A program made the translations under genes and the position numbers. A stretch of DNA of 64,000 bases, from contig QYRS01000006.1 of the NCBI GenBank assembly GCA_006503535.1, forward strand, positions 1,736,001-1,800,000, given 5' to 3'. This document shows, piece by piece, positions 37,638 to 49,155 of this stretch. Below the pieces are notes generated by a model. That model did not search any database. It was not told the DNA's origin and saw only the letters and a program-made list of their open reading frames with translations. This DNA is from Arthrinium phaeospermum. Taxonomy: Eukaryota > Ascomycota > Sordariomycetes > Amphisphaeriales > Apiosporaceae. Numbering within the stretch: the first letter of the stretch is position 1; each line of letters opens with the position of its first letter.

Positions 37638-39506
37638 CTAAGCGACTGCAGGAGTTTCCGGGTTCAAAGCCTTCGGTCCGTTCGGCACCCTCGTAGTCTT
37701 GTCTTGTTCCTCCTCGGCCACCCTCTTACCCGCGCGGATCTTGGCGTCTCTGCCCTGGAGGTACTGCATCAGGAACGCCGTCAGGACGAGCACGACGCCC
37801 ATGACGGCGGTGGCGACAAAGGCGGCGTGGAAGCGGGGCGCGTAGGCCGTCTTCCAGAGCTGGTTGGTCCACCAGATGTTGTTGACGTAGGAGAAGACGT
37901 TGGAGAAGGCGGTCAGGAACCCGCGCATCTCGTGGTCGTCGGGCATGAGGTCCGGGAACCACGAGTAGTAGATGCCCGGCACCCCCGACGACGTCCAGGC
38001 CGTGTACATGGCGAAGTACTTGAGGCCCTTGCTGGGGAAGTCCCAGACGGCCAGGATGATGCAGGCGACGACGGAGCCCGCCTGCAGGGCGATGAGGGCC
38101 TCGATGCGCCGGCCCCGCAGCAAGGGCGAGTCCGACAACATGCCCGCGGCGACTTGCGTCACGAAGCCGACGGCGGCTTGGCCCGTCGGTAGCACGTTGA
38201 CGCGGTAGACGCTCTCGCCTTCGGATTTGAGCCAGAGGGCCATGAAGGGTTGAGCATTGGGGTGCTAGACAAGAAAGAGTCAGAAAAAGTCACTAGTCAA
38301 AGGGGCTGGGTCGTGGGCGTAGTATAGATGGAAAATGGAAAAGCGATGATAAAGAACTAGCTTACACTGGTTTGTACGAAGAAGTAACCCAAAGACAGGA
38401 CCCTGAAGCGTGTTAGCAGTGTTTACGAAGTAGGGATAGGTGGTCGACATACCAAAACTGCCACGTCAACACGATCCTAAACAGCTTCTTGCGGTCCCAA
38501 GCCGAGGCGCCCAGCGGCTTGTACCCGTCCTCGATCAGCCGCCGGCTGGCGTAGGCGGCCTCGTCCTTGGTCAGGTAGAAGGCGCGCGTGGTCTCGGGGA
38601 AGTCCGGGTTGAAGAAGTAGCCGATGACGCCGACGGGCAGGCTGATGATGCCGCACACGATGAAGAGCCACTGCCAGCCCGAGTGGCCCAAGGCGCCGTC
38701 GAGGCCCTGGTACACGCCGGCCTGCAGGTAGCCCGAGAACATGTGCGATAACGAGGCCGTCGAGTAGAAGAGCGTCACGCGTTTCGCCCGCTCGTCCTTC
38801 TTGTACCAGCTGGCGATCAGGTATATGATACAGGGGAAGAAGGCGCCCTCACACAGGCCGACGAGGAAGCGCACTGGCGAGAATGTCAGAGCCAAAGTCG
38901 TCTTCCAACGTACGCGGATGCTTTCGACTTACTGGCGTACAGCTGAGGCACGGTCTTGATGGCCGCAGAGGTGAAGGTGAAGATGGCCCAGAGAACCTCG
39001 AGGGTGGGAATGACATACGAGGGCCGGAGCTTGGACACAAGAATGACGGTCGGGAGTTGCGAGATGACGTATCCGGCGGTGAAGACGTTGGATGCATAGG
39101 TGAGCTCGCTGCCTTCCATGTGCAGGGCTTCCTTCATACCCGAGACATAGGCGTTGTTGATGTTGGCCTGGTCTACATATTGAACCCTTTGTCAGCTTGG
39201 GAGAGTCTGTCTGTGGAGTATTGCAATAACATGCATACCGAGATTCTTGCAGAAGTAGCCCAGGCAAGTGTAGCTCAAGAGGTAGGCGTCCAGCTTCAGC
39301 AAGAACTTCTTCTCGTGCTCGGGCTTGTCGGGGTCGTCCCAGATATGCCGCCGGACGGTCTTCCAAAGCCCCCGCTTCAGGGGCGGAGAGTCCGCCGAGC
39401 GCACTGATTCGTCTTCTTTTGGTGTGCTGGCCACAGCATCCTGGCCATAGCCCTTGGAGCTGCTAGGCCGTGTGTCGGCATCCTTTCCAAATTCGTGGCG
39501 TTCCAT
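37638..39506 (-). CDS. MFS transporter, anion:cation symporter (DAL5/pantothenate-type) family
   Basis: Five minus-strand exons (39506-39239, 39172-38933, 38873-38453, 38402-38366, 38264-37638) encode 530 residues. Family markers: LLSYTCLGYFCKNLDQANINNAY near the first membrane span, then RFLVGLCEGAFFPCIIYLIASWYKKDERAKR-type sequence between spans 4 and 5 (shown at 38873-38760), and the late NIWWTNQLWKTAYAPR loop. About twelve spans are expected, with cytosolic termini. The family imports organic anions such as allantoate, nicotinate, pantothenate and biotin with protons. Pantothenate-type (Liz1/Fen2-like) is the nearest match by eye, but substrate cannot be assigned. The 37-bp exon 4 (LSLGYFFVQT) is needed to keep the span intact, which supports the splicing. 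Confidence 0.9.
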
Positions 39507-39958
39507 GGTCTCTGGCTACCGGTGAAGAAGGAAATGGACATGAACGCGTAAATCCAAGCCAAGTTAATGATCCAAACAAGCATTTTATCAAACATTGTCG
39601 GACTTGTGATGACGTGACTTGGTTATCTCCCAAATCGATGGTGCAATAATGCAGGCATATTGCACATCAAACCTCCAGACCGAATTGGCCAATGACAACC
39701 CCAACTTTCGACCCCACGGTTGTGGGTTCCCGTTCCAGGAGTCCTGGGTCAATTCCTAAAGTAGCTTGAGCATGCACTACCATTCGGACAGAAACACCAT
39801 CCAAGTGCATTCTGGTGTACGGACCCGCAGATCTTTTCGGATGGCGTGCTTAATAGTCTACCGGATATGGTGCCGGGGGGTTATGATGGCCTGTCGCCGC
39901 GTATGATTAGTCATCTTAAAAGGCAGGTTCAATCTTTCTTGTAACCCCTGGTCCCTTC

Positions 39959-39986
39959 ACGTTCCTTTAGGTTGCATAAGGAACGT
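39959..39986. promoter_or_regulatory. 9-bp perfect inverted repeat (possible operator) upstream of a TATA box
   Basis: ACGTTCCTT (39959-39967) and its exact reverse complement AAGGAACGT (39978-39986) are separated by 10 bp. A TATATAAG follows at 40000-40007. Spaced dyads of this kind are typical of dimeric fungal regulators, but no known factor is matched. Confidence 0.4.
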
Positions 39987-40640
39987 AATACAATGTGCAT
40001 ATATAAGGGGCGCCCATATCTTGAACGTGGGCTCTCCATATCTCTGTAACAAGCTCCGAACATATATCCGCGGCTACATTGACTCTCTTATTTTTTCGAT
40101 TCACACCAAGCCTCTCTGGCACAAACTCGACTGCATTAATGAGATGTGACTCTCCTCACTCGTCACGGGGTGGGACTGGTTCTTGGAAAAAACATGATCT
40201 CGGCTTCTGCCACCAATGCGATATCGAGTCCCAGTGTCAGTATGCATTTACAGACAAACCTAGGTTGTTGAAGTTCATATATTCTATCGAAAGGCTCTAT
40301 GGGAGCATGAACATAATCTCAGAGACCCCTGAGTCCACCCCGTTGCAACATACATCGTGCTGTGAACTTGAATTCGTGGCCAGCTCATCACGCAACCAAG
40401 ACGCCAGTGTCCACCAGACCTTGAGAGATGATACCTCCCCCCTTCTCGTCTTCTATCTCTACCTCTTTTTGCTCAAACAATATAACTCCAATGAAAGAAA
40501 ATCTCAAATATGCCAGCCAGACTACATTTAGACGTCTAGATTTCAGAGTTTCGCGGCTTCATATTGGGTGTACGAATATGCTAGTGCTGGTTACCGCAAC
40601 TCACAGCGTACCCCAACCGATGTCACGGGTCACGTAGAGC

Positions 40641-40647
40641 TATAAAA
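40641..40647 (+). promoter_or_regulatory. candidate TATA box upstream of FAD oxidoreductase
   Basis: TATAAAA about 480 bp before the start codon at 41123. A second candidate, TATATAAG, lies at 40000-40007. Which is used is unknown. Confidence 0.3.
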
Positions 40648-41122
40648 GTGACTCTATAGAACAATCAGACCGAGCTTACCGAGCTCGAGTGGCTCGGAGC
40701 CCGCCGCCCTATCTGCATCTCCACCACTCCACAACCGGCTATGCCGAAGCACGGCGGGGTAAATGGTTAACGGGGAAAAGGCCAAGCAGCCAAGGCCGGA
40801 AAGGCAGCCGAGTGGAGCTGTATACAACACCTCTCACCAATGCGAGGAGCCCTTTTTGAGATTTCCTTGGCCAAGCATTCCGAGTTGGAGAAATATCACA
40901 CGCTGCAATCCGAACGCGCAGCACGAGGGGTTTCCCAAGATAGGGGCATCCGACGAAGGTGCAGTATTTAATAGCATGTCGCCGTAAGACTGGACCTTGT
41001 GTCTGATTTGATAGAAACACTGTTTCATAAGAGCCCGCGAATAACGTACACAGCAGAGGGCAACACATAACCAGTCTGCTCTTAATTTCAGAGCCGAAAG
41101 AGATTTCGAATCCATCTTCACT

Positions 41123-42616
41123 ATGCGATCATTGCCGCTGATCAACACGTTTGCGGCAGGCTTCCTGGTTCTTCCAACCGCTTGGTCTGCCGCCATTTCT
41201 TCCGACTCTCACTCCCCTTCGAGCAACACCACATTGGCTCATCTTGACGGCTTTCCTCACCCAAACCCCACCAAGTCGTACTGGCAAGACCCGCCGCACC
41301 GCATCGCCAATCATCGCTCCACTCCAGATCTCCCTACCGATCAGGTATTTGATTATGTCATCATTGGCTCCGGCATGTCCGGTGCGGCCACCGCCTTCAA
41401 GTTGCTGAGCCGAGACCCTAGCTTGTCCGTGCTGATGCTCGAAGCCCGCACGGCGGCCTCTGGTGCATCGGGACGCAACGGCGGCCACTGCAAGACGGGC
41501 GACTACAAGAAGATTAAGGAGTGGGTCGACTTGTATGGCGAGGATGAGGCTTTGAAGATCGCCAGGCTGGAGCAGGACTGCGTGAACGATGTGCGTGACT
41601 TTGTGAAGAGCCATAAAGTCTCAAACGGATGGCAGGACGTCGAGACGGCGGATATCTACTATACCCAAAAAGCGTTCGAGGAGGCGGCCGAGATCGTCGA
41701 GTTCCAACACGAGCTGGCAGAGCGCCGACCCGATGACGTACCCCAGAACAACACCCGGACCGTCCTGCGCGGACAGGAGGCGAGGGACTACTGGCAGTGG
41801 CCCGAGATCCTGGGTGCAATCAAGTATGCCGGCCACACGCAGAACCCATACCTGACCGTATGTGCCATGCTGGAGCTTGGTCTCGAGAAGGGGCTCAACC
41901 TACAGACACGGACAATGGCGCTGCAGCTGACCCAAGTATCGGAACCATCCGCCGAAGACACCACCCAATGGGAAGTCAAGACAGACCGCGGCACCGTCCG
42001 CGGCAACCAGGTAGTCCTGGCAACCAACGGCTTCACCCCCGCCCTGCACCCCGGCCTCGCCGCCACCCACTTCCTGGAACCCGGCCGCAACCAAGCCGCC
42101 GCCGTGCGCCCCGCGGCCGACACCACCGAAAACCCCGTCTTCCAGCGCAGCAACGGCTACTCCGACTTCCCGGGCGGCAGCGGCGACTACATCATCGCCC
42201 GACAGCCGGGCGACGTCGGGGCGGGCGACGTCATCTACGGGGGCGGGCAGGGCCTGTCGCCGACGCGGGAGCGGAACCTGACGGACGACTCCGTGATCAA
42301 CGATTCCATCGCGGCGTACCTGCACGGCGTCGGGCGGGTGACGTACGGGCACGCGAACTGGGGCGCGACGACGGCGCGGGTCGTGGCCGACTGGACGGGC
42401 ATCGTTTGCTACACGCCCGACGGGCTGCCCGTGGTCGGGGCGGTGCCGGGGGAGGCGGGGCTGTGGGCGTCGGTTTGCATGAACGGGCACGGGATGGCGT
42501 GGGCGTTTCGGAGCGCGGAGGCGTTGGTGGGGATGATGATGTCGGACGGGGGGGAGGCGCCTGGGTGGTTTCCGGAGCCGTTTCGGGCGGGGCGGGCTTG
42601 GAAGGGTGATCGTTAA
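41123..42616 (+). CDS. secreted FAD-dependent oxidoreductase (DAO fold)
   Basis: Single exon, 497 residues. A signal peptide covers about residues 1-23 (hydrophobic stretch INTFAAGFLVLPTAWS, then AA). The dinucleotide-binding fold begins DYVIIGSGMSGAATAF (GxGxxG), followed by the Glu of LEAR that binds FAD ribose and the GASGRNGGH motif of D-amino-acid-oxidase/glycine-oxidase-like proteins. The C-terminal FAD loop is YTPDGLPVVGAVPG with MNGHGMAWAF. Several N-glycosylation sites (NTT, NRT-like, NLT, NDS) fit secretion. The GC content rises sharply toward the 3' end. Substrate unknown; an amine, amino acid or sarcosine-like compound is the family norm. Most fungal relatives I know of are cytosolic, so the signal peptide is notable. 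Confidence 0.9.
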   Translation: MRSLPLINTFAAGFLVLPTAWSAAISSDSHSPSSNTTLAHLDGFPHPNPTKSYWQDPPHRIANHRSTPDLPTDQVFDYVIIGSGMSGAATAFKLLSRDPSLSVLMLEARTAASGASGRNGGHCKTGDYKKIKEWVDLYGEDEALKIARLEQDCVNDVRDFVKSHKVSNGWQDVETADIYYTQKAFEEAAEIVEFQHELAERRPDDVPQNNTRTVLRGQEARDYWQWPEILGAIKYAGHTQNPYLTVCAMLELGLEKGLNLQTRTMALQLTQVSEPSAEDTTQWEVKTDRGTVRGNQVVLATNGFTPALHPGLAATHFLEPGRNQAAAVRPAADTTENPVFQRSNGYSDFPGGSGDYIIARQPGDVGAGDVIYGGGQGLSPTRERNLTDDSVINDSIAAYLHGVGRVTYGHANWGATTARVVADWTGIVCYTPDGLPVVGAVPGEAGLWASVCMNGHGMAWAFRSAEALVGMMMSDGGEAPGWFPEPFRAGRAWKGDR

Positions 42617-45600
42617 CCAGGAAGCAGAGGGCAGTAGAGAGAACTCTCCATGATAAACGTCGTGGTGTAGTAAGGAAATGGGGGTCCAGCAGCTGGGTTT
42701 GTAACTAAGTTGTGGGTACCTTCTGGTCCTACCACATGTGAATAAAGTTTGTAATGGAAACACGGCACGGCTTGCAAGAGGACTGCCAGCCAGACGATCC
42801 TTTTGTGTCTTGTATGATCCTTTTCAGCTTTTCAGGCAACCATGGGTAATTGAATCTGAATAATTTGGTAAAAGAGGATGGTGTAGAGCCGTTGAGGCTG
42901 ACGACTTGGGCGTAGCATCCCTCCCATCAGAGCTGTCTAACAACCCCATGAGGAATCAGTGTACACGATGCCCTCGCCTACCAACATAACCGTAACATTG
43001 GCTTCCGGAGCCGTTGGAAGAGAACAGCTCCGGGAATGAGGAATGGGACAATCAGAACGCTTGGGGTTAACCCAATACACCGCCAGCACCATGGCGGGAA
43101 TCTACTTTCAGGAGAACCAGCATACGGTTCGTATCGGTCAGCATCTTCTATTGGGCACTTTAACGGAGTAAGTTCTGAAAGAATGCGTTAGATATACGGC
43201 GGTACTGCCAAAGGTACCCCCTTTAGCTAGCTTACGCGTTGACGTTATTACTAAGCGCGCCATTTGATATTTGAGTCCGATGTTGCTTAACATCACTTTA
43301 CAAAGCAAATTAATCTCAAATAATCACCTCTGTGACGCTCGACCGTATTTTCGAAACTCACATGACATCCTTCAAAGAGTGACTGGCTCGCCCCAGTATT
43401 TGAGCAGAACCCGATCATGTAAGGGCAATATTGAGAAATGTTCAGATGTTGTAAGCGAGCGTAGAAGTGTGTCTTGATGTTCGGCGACTCAGCCTTGCGC
43501 CGTGTATCCGAAAATGTTTCAGGGCTACATCCGGGCTACAGCCGCTTGACGCAGGCAGAAGATGGTGACGCCGCATCCGATAAAGAAAGGCCGCACCCAG
43601 ATATAGATTGTTCTTGCTCGCCGGCTCTTGCCTTCCCGTGGCAACGAGGTGGTTCTCCGGAGCTAGCCTTAGCAGAATGGTTCGTTTCAGTAGACTGGGG
43701 CAACACAATATGGGTTGCACTTGATGATATCGCTGACGGTCTGCTTCAAAACTCTACAAACAAGGCTTCGGAACAGGCTTCATGGACGATCTCTTTGAAA
43801 TAGCGTGTGCTTTCTTCCCTGTCAACCATTCCTTTGAAACTCCCCGGCTTGCTCGGATGGATGCAGCTGACAGGCAGATTCATACATGTATGCTTTGGGA
43901 GAGGTGTCATCACCGGGGCTTGGATCGCAGTAGCACTGCATCCTGCAAAGCGTAGACCATCGAGGAAACGATTCGCCACAGCCCCATGAGATGGCTCATA
44001 ATTGGCGAGAATTGATAGTTTTGTATCCTGGTTCAGATGACACTTTGAAAGGCAGCATGTCGAACTACCACGGAGATTCAGAGGACTAGAAGGCGAGAAC
44101 TACTGGCGTGCAGCCATCTCTGTAGATGTTAACGACCACTACACTAAAGTCAAATCGTGCGGAGGAGAAATGGAAAACGAGTCCAAACCCACCCCAAACG
44201 AATATTCAGGCACTAATACATGGGACACACAATTGGTTGGGAATACTGAGATTTGATTGCGTTGTTGGAGGCCCATTCCATTCCATGCTCTGGAATGTGT
44301 CCTTAGGCGTCCACTACCCGTTTCACAGGCATTGAAAATTTGGCAGATTTCCGTGTGTCTGGCTGTTTGGTCTCGGTCTGTCGTCCGTCTTTCAAAAGCC
44401 GTGTGCTGGTGCCCGCCTTTGTTTCTTGCCACATGCTCGGCCGTTCGCCTGGCCCCCCTGAACGTCATATGGCTGCCATGGAAACACTGGTGACATTCAC
44501 GGGAACACCAGCCAGATCAGCCGGTTGGAGAGGCCAGGTCGAATTGAGCCGGCCGGCGGGGTTTGTTAGGACCCCAAAACCCAGCTGGCTGGTAAACACA
44601 GCCCTAGGTTAGTGTCCCGCTGACTTCCTGTACCACAACTTTTGGGGCAAGCTTTAGGCACTTCACGCAAGGCGACCTGAGGCAACCGCTGACCACTTCT
44701 ACAAGCAAATACGTCTTCCCCCCAATTGATAGCGCCTAAAACTCAACTTCTTATCTTCCAACATTTCCCAACCTCGTTCCGACGGCACGCATTATGATCG
44801 GAATCTAACCCTGGTAGATTGCAAGACATTCAATTCGGTTCAGAACTCGCAATTTAATAAACCAGACACTCATCCGTCGCGCTGAGCCTGTAGCCTGGTC
44901 GAGCCTGATCCATTGCTGAGCAGAGCGTCATATTGGCATTCGGCTTTGAGGCGTCGTCGTGGCCACCGAACATAAACAGCAGGCAGTCCCACGACATTCA
45001 TTTTCCAGCCACCAAGAGAAGCCCTCGGAATCCAGGCTACGCTAGATGCGCTCCCTTCACAACAGCGGTTCCAAGATGCTCGAAGATATCCTTGCGATTG
45101 GCGCCCGCCACATTCATACGCTCATAGATTGAGGATGTCCTATCTTTTTCTCCTTCCATGGTCTGCCTGCCGCCAGCCTTCACTATCAAGCCACTAGTCA
45201 CTAACAATATGTCATGGAGTCTTATGGGCGTGTACGTGACCAGGCCGGCCTCGGAACTGAGCGGCTGCTTTGCATTTTCGTCTGCCATAAGCGCTCATGC
45301 CGCCGAGGCCTGCCGTTGATACCATCACCCCACCCCTTCTTCCAAAAGAGCGGTCGCTGGTTACACATATCCCGCCTCATGCAGCCTGGTACTTTTCAGA
45401 GACATAACTAAAAACGCACCCAATTAGATGACCAGGCGTTTCCACCCCGGTTAAGATGGTGGAATGTATGTCCTCGAAGGGTGTGGATGCCAATCCCACC
45501 GTCCACCAGGATGTCGTCCCCGTAGATCATTCCTCCGACCTCCCCCTTTTCTTATTCTTCGTGCATTGGTGTTGCTCTTTCAATTGACTCTTAAGTGGTT

Positions 45601-45892
45601 CTTCCTGGTTAGCAGGGATACGTCAAATATTGGCTTCTGCCTCGTGTCATTGGTCTCAATGTGCCGTCGGCCTAAGGTAATGCTGATATTGAACACCGCG
45701 AAGGCGTTTCTCTACGCCATTTCATATCCGCTGGCTCTCACCTTACAATATTGTCACTCTGTTTGATTTTCGTCTATTAAAGGCGTCCTGGCGAGCTGCC
45801 TCGACGGTGTTTCAAAAACCCAACGGTACACAGAACGTTAGGTTTTTCAACAACTCAATGCGCTCGTTAAGAGGAGATCGACATACTCAGCG
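42617..45892. other. long gene-poor region
   Basis: About 3.3 kb with no supported gene on either strand. Frames at 43474-43803 and 44340-44612 are short and show no family features. No transposon remnants or strong AT-rich decay were recognised. Confidence 0.55.
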
Positions 45893-46984
45893 ATGCCATC
45901 TACGACCCATTGGGACGGTAATGTATACGGACTCACAGTCATTGGACAAGGTGGGACTGCCATTGTCTTCTCCGTCGACGACAAAAGGGCGATAAAGGTG
46001 CCAATCCCCTCACCTTTTGGTCTTCAGGCCATTGAACAAGAGCGCGAGATATACCGGCGCTTCGAGGAACAATCGGGTTCGGCCTACGTGATCACTTGCT
46101 ACGAACCGAGACACAGCTCTGGGGTGCTTCTGGAGAAATGCGTCGGGTCCGTCCGGGGCCGCTTGCGGCAGATGCGCCAAGGAGACGCGGGCTATCCAAA
46201 GATCGGCAGCGACGAGGCTCTGGATTTGGCAGGTCGTTGGGCCTACGAGGCTTCCCAAGGCCTTGCGTATATACATAGTCATGGTGTCATACAGGCTGAC
46301 GGTGCGTGAAAACTCTCCTGTGTCATCTAGTTCACCTTATCATCCTGACGCAAAGATGCCAAAGTCGGTTGCCACAATATGCTGCTCGATAAATACGATA
46401 ACCTCAAACTCGCCGACTTCTCGGGCTCCAGTATCGAAGATACCTACCGAGCACTCGTGACCTACGACCTCCGAAGTCGCCTGTCAAACTTTGACGAGCC
46501 AGACAAGGCCTCCGACCTCTTCGCCCTGGGCTCCGCCATCTATGAGATGACCACCGGGCACCTCCCGTACCCCTCCCTGCCGTCGAAACAAGTCCAACAG
46601 AAGCTCTTTGGGAAAGTATTTCCAAGCCTCGCCCATCTCGAGCAACGCGCTCCCGACATTGCCAAAGCAATCCGTGGCTGCTGGAATGTCAAGAGAGAGG
46701 GGGGTTTCGAGTCCGCCGAGGACGCTGTGTACGCGCTACGATTACGTTACACCCCGAAACATCGTGTTATAGGAAATCCAAACAATGTTCCGGGGAAGTC
46801 TGCAAAGACATACAAGAAGGATGCGGTACCGAAGCCACATAACCACATCGCTTCGTCGAAAGGCAAGAGTCATAAGAGGAAGAGCAGGGACCATCCCAGG
46901 AAGGTGCACCGCGAGGAGAGGTCATCAAAGCATTCTTGGAAAGACAGAGTTTCTTCTTTTTGTAACTTTCTACCGTATAGGTAA
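45893..46984 (+). CDS. protein kinase-like protein with non-canonical catalytic motifs
   Basis: Two exons (45893-46301, 46365-46984) encode 342 residues. The glycine loop is GQGGTAIVF (18-26), the ATP Lys is Lys35 in AIKVP, and a Glu follows in EREIYRRF. The catalytic loop reads HGVIQADVGCHN: the HRD motif is Gln134-Ala135-Asp136, with Asp and Asn141 kept. The Mg-binding DFG is Asp154-Phe155-Ser156 (ADFSGSS). The substrate lobe contains SDLFALGSAIYEMTTG. The tail (280-342) is Lys/Arg/Ser/His-rich and nuclear-signal-like. An acceptor nine bases upstream (46356) is also possible but would insert three residues into the catalytic loop, so 46365 is preferred. This variant is seen in expanded kinase-like families of filamentous fungi; catalytic activity is plausible because both Asp residues remain. 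Confidence 0.85.
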
Positions 46985-47594
46985 CCTTGAAGCAATAACA
47001 GTTCCATCTATTCTTTCCACAGCCGCCATACGTCAAAATCCCATTTGATCAAAGGATTGGACAGCACTCGTTTCGCGGCTGCCACGTTGTGGTCAATCAA
47101 GCTGATCTGCGCAATGATACCGTGAAAAGTTGCATCATTCCCTTACCTCTCTGTGCTCTCTTCGAGACCGACGTACGCCATCGCGCCCAATATCTCTCCC
47201 CGAGTGCCCCGTCCCGACTGCGGGCTCTCCCGATCGTCTATGATGACCATGGCGACTGTTGTTTCCGGGTTCTCCCGATCGTCTATGATGAACATGACCA
47301 TCGTTGTTTCTCCGATTTCTCTCTGGTTGCTGAGGCCTAGATGCAGGCTCTCGTGGCCGACCGTGTTGTCTCGGGTCTACCCTCGTGCCAGTCCCATTCT
47401 AATGAAAAGGCAATAATTATTAGCTGTGGGACGCTAGAGATAGGCCTGCATCGGCGCTTCATGACCACTCACCCGTCGGCTCCGCTGCCTATCAGGTCGC
47501 GGGTTGAGATTTCCGTTCCTGTGGTTCTCGTGATTCGCTGGTGAGGCTGCTTCGGTGGTCGGACCACTCCACGGTGTCTAGCAAATCAGCCAGG
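46985..47594. other. intergenic with a short tandem repeat
   Basis: No gene recognised. It contains two tandem 45-bp units (47226-47315), listed separately. Confidence 0.6.
47226..47315. repeat. two tandem copies of a 45-bp unit
   Basis: Units at 47226-47270 and 47271-47315 both begin TCTCCCGATCGTCTATGATG and both contain GTTGTTTC. They differ at a handful of positions. The unit is 15 codons long, so all frames are kept across the junction, giving paired LPIVYD-type peptides in one frame, but no full gene is evident around it. Confidence 0.75.
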
Positions 47595-48134
47595 TCAGTG
47601 TCCAACTTGACGAGTCACATCAGGGTTTTCTGAACCAACCACCAATTTCGTATCCAATGCCTCATTTGTCGCAATCTCAATAGCCACGCAAACGGGGCAG
47701 TCTATCCTAGCTGGTGTGAGAACCTCGTCAGGCTCCCTGTTGGGATACAGGGGCACCATATTCGGGCAATGTCGTTTCTCCTCCCCAGGCAGGCTGGTGT
47801 CAGCATAAGCAAGCTCACACTGCAGGATGAAGGTTTCCTTGATAGTGTGTGGTTCCTTTGGCCCCGCAACGACTGGCTCCGCCCGAATCTCGGGCATCAA
47901 AACCGGCTCATCGCGGGGTTCGTTGTTACTGCTTGCGAAGAAGCGGCCAAATCCAAACCTTGGGATTCTGCCGCGCGGCTCGGGCGGAGGTGCATCCTGT
48001 TCCGCGACTGGATCGGGCTGGAGTTCGTCTTCCCCGGCTGGCTGCCCATGCCCTGACTGGTCATTTCGGTCGGGCTCTTCCTCCAGCAACTTGCATTGAT
48101 GGTAGACATGGTATTGGGTTTGGTATTGACACAT
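47595..48134 (-). CDS. small hypothetical protein with Cys/Tyr N-terminus
   Basis: A single open frame of 179 residues. It starts MCQYQTQYHVYHQCK, a Cys/Tyr-rich beginning seen in many small fungal hypothetical proteins, and has a late DCPVC pair and another Cys in ILQCELAY. Together these may form a small metal-binding fold. The middle is acidic and Pro/Arg-rich, likely disordered. No signal peptide and no membrane span. I do not recognise a named family, and the coding status rests on length, composition and the motif pattern. Confidence 0.5.
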   Translation of the reverse strand: MCQYQTQYHVYHQCKLLEEEPDRNDQSGHGQPAGEDELQPDPVAEQDAPPPEPRGRIPRFGFGRFFASSNNEPRDEPVLMPEIRAEPVVAGPKEPHTIKETFILQCELAYADTSLPGEEKRHCPNMVPLYPNREPDEVLTPARIDCPVCVAIEIATNEALDTKLVVGSENPDVTRQVGH

Positions 48135-49155
48135 GGCTTAGGAGTGATCCACGTACTATTCGTGATTGGTGTAAACCAGACCGCTTGGTCTAGGAACGGC
48201 TTCATGACTTGAGGCTGACGAGCAGCTTGGGCATTAAATACATGACGGGCACCCTGATGGATCATACATGACGCCCGTGTAGCCTTGAATCCATGAGGCT
48301 CTGCTCTTAACCGGGGTGGATTACCAAGTCTGCCCCGTGGGGCGCTCTTACTGTCTATCTTGCTTCACAGACGTGCAGATTTTAGGAGTGCATACGATGC
48401 GCCCTCCCAGGCATCACTGCGAGAGACCGCGACTATGCTGATCTCTCAAGGAAGGGAGCTGGTGACCACCACCAGCAAGGGCCCAGTCATGGGAGCCCCG
48501 AAGAGAAGTGTGGCCGGCTTAGTAGAGCTACACGCACTCGCACGCACCAGGTGTTGGGGGGCGTGGGATTCGGCATATCGACCGACCAATGAAACCGGTG
48601 GCCTCAACTAGACCCTTGGAAAATGGTGTACGATAAAACTACAGGAGGCGTGCCCCTTGTCATTCGCCAACCACAGTCTCATCTGGTTTGCACACCGAAC
48701 GAAGCCGGTCATCTGGGAGTCGTTTATGCACGTCATCGTTAGAGCAGACTCAGCTCCGGGGGATCTGAGACATTCGCTCCAATGAGAGACGAGAATGGAC
48801 TGCATCTCTGACCGAGATCAACGCCACACCTGCTAGGCGTTGCAGATAGATCTTGGCCTTGGTATGGCTCGAGCTCGGTGAGTATTCACCCCCACGCCAA
48901 AGTCCATACTTGCGCATGAACATCCATGGGATTCACGAGGTGGCGGGAGCCATGCATATCAGTTCTGGGACAAACTTGCGGTGTAGTTCAACTTGGATCC
49001 AGATCGAGGATGGCGTGTATGACAGAACGCCTTCTTAGAGCTGGCGGCGCCGGGTTTTCCAAACATTATGACAATACCTGAAAAAGAGAAGAGATAGTGT
49101 TCAGACCCCAGCATCGGAGCTATGAATGTGGTCGGCCGTTGACTCTTTCCGCGCC
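48135..49155. other. intergenic
   Basis: About 1 kb without recognisable coding sequence, containing the promoter side of the 179-residue protein gene and the 3' side of a small secreted protein gene. Confidence 0.55.

Larger units (their letters stand above)
39507..41122. other. intergenic between MFS and FAD oxidoreductase genes
   Basis: About 1.6 kb between divergent genes. It holds two TATA-like sites and a perfect 9-bp inverted repeat listed separately. The frame at 40079-40531 has no ATG start and no recognisable product. Confidence 0.55.

Noticed and set aside
40079..40531. 150-codon plus-strand frame after a TATA box
   Set aside because: No ATG at its start, low-complexity composition, no recognisable domain or splice extension.
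43474..43803. 109-codon frame in the gene-poor region
   Set aside because: No motifs, no signal peptide and no neighbouring exons with matching phase; composition like flanking non-coding DNA.
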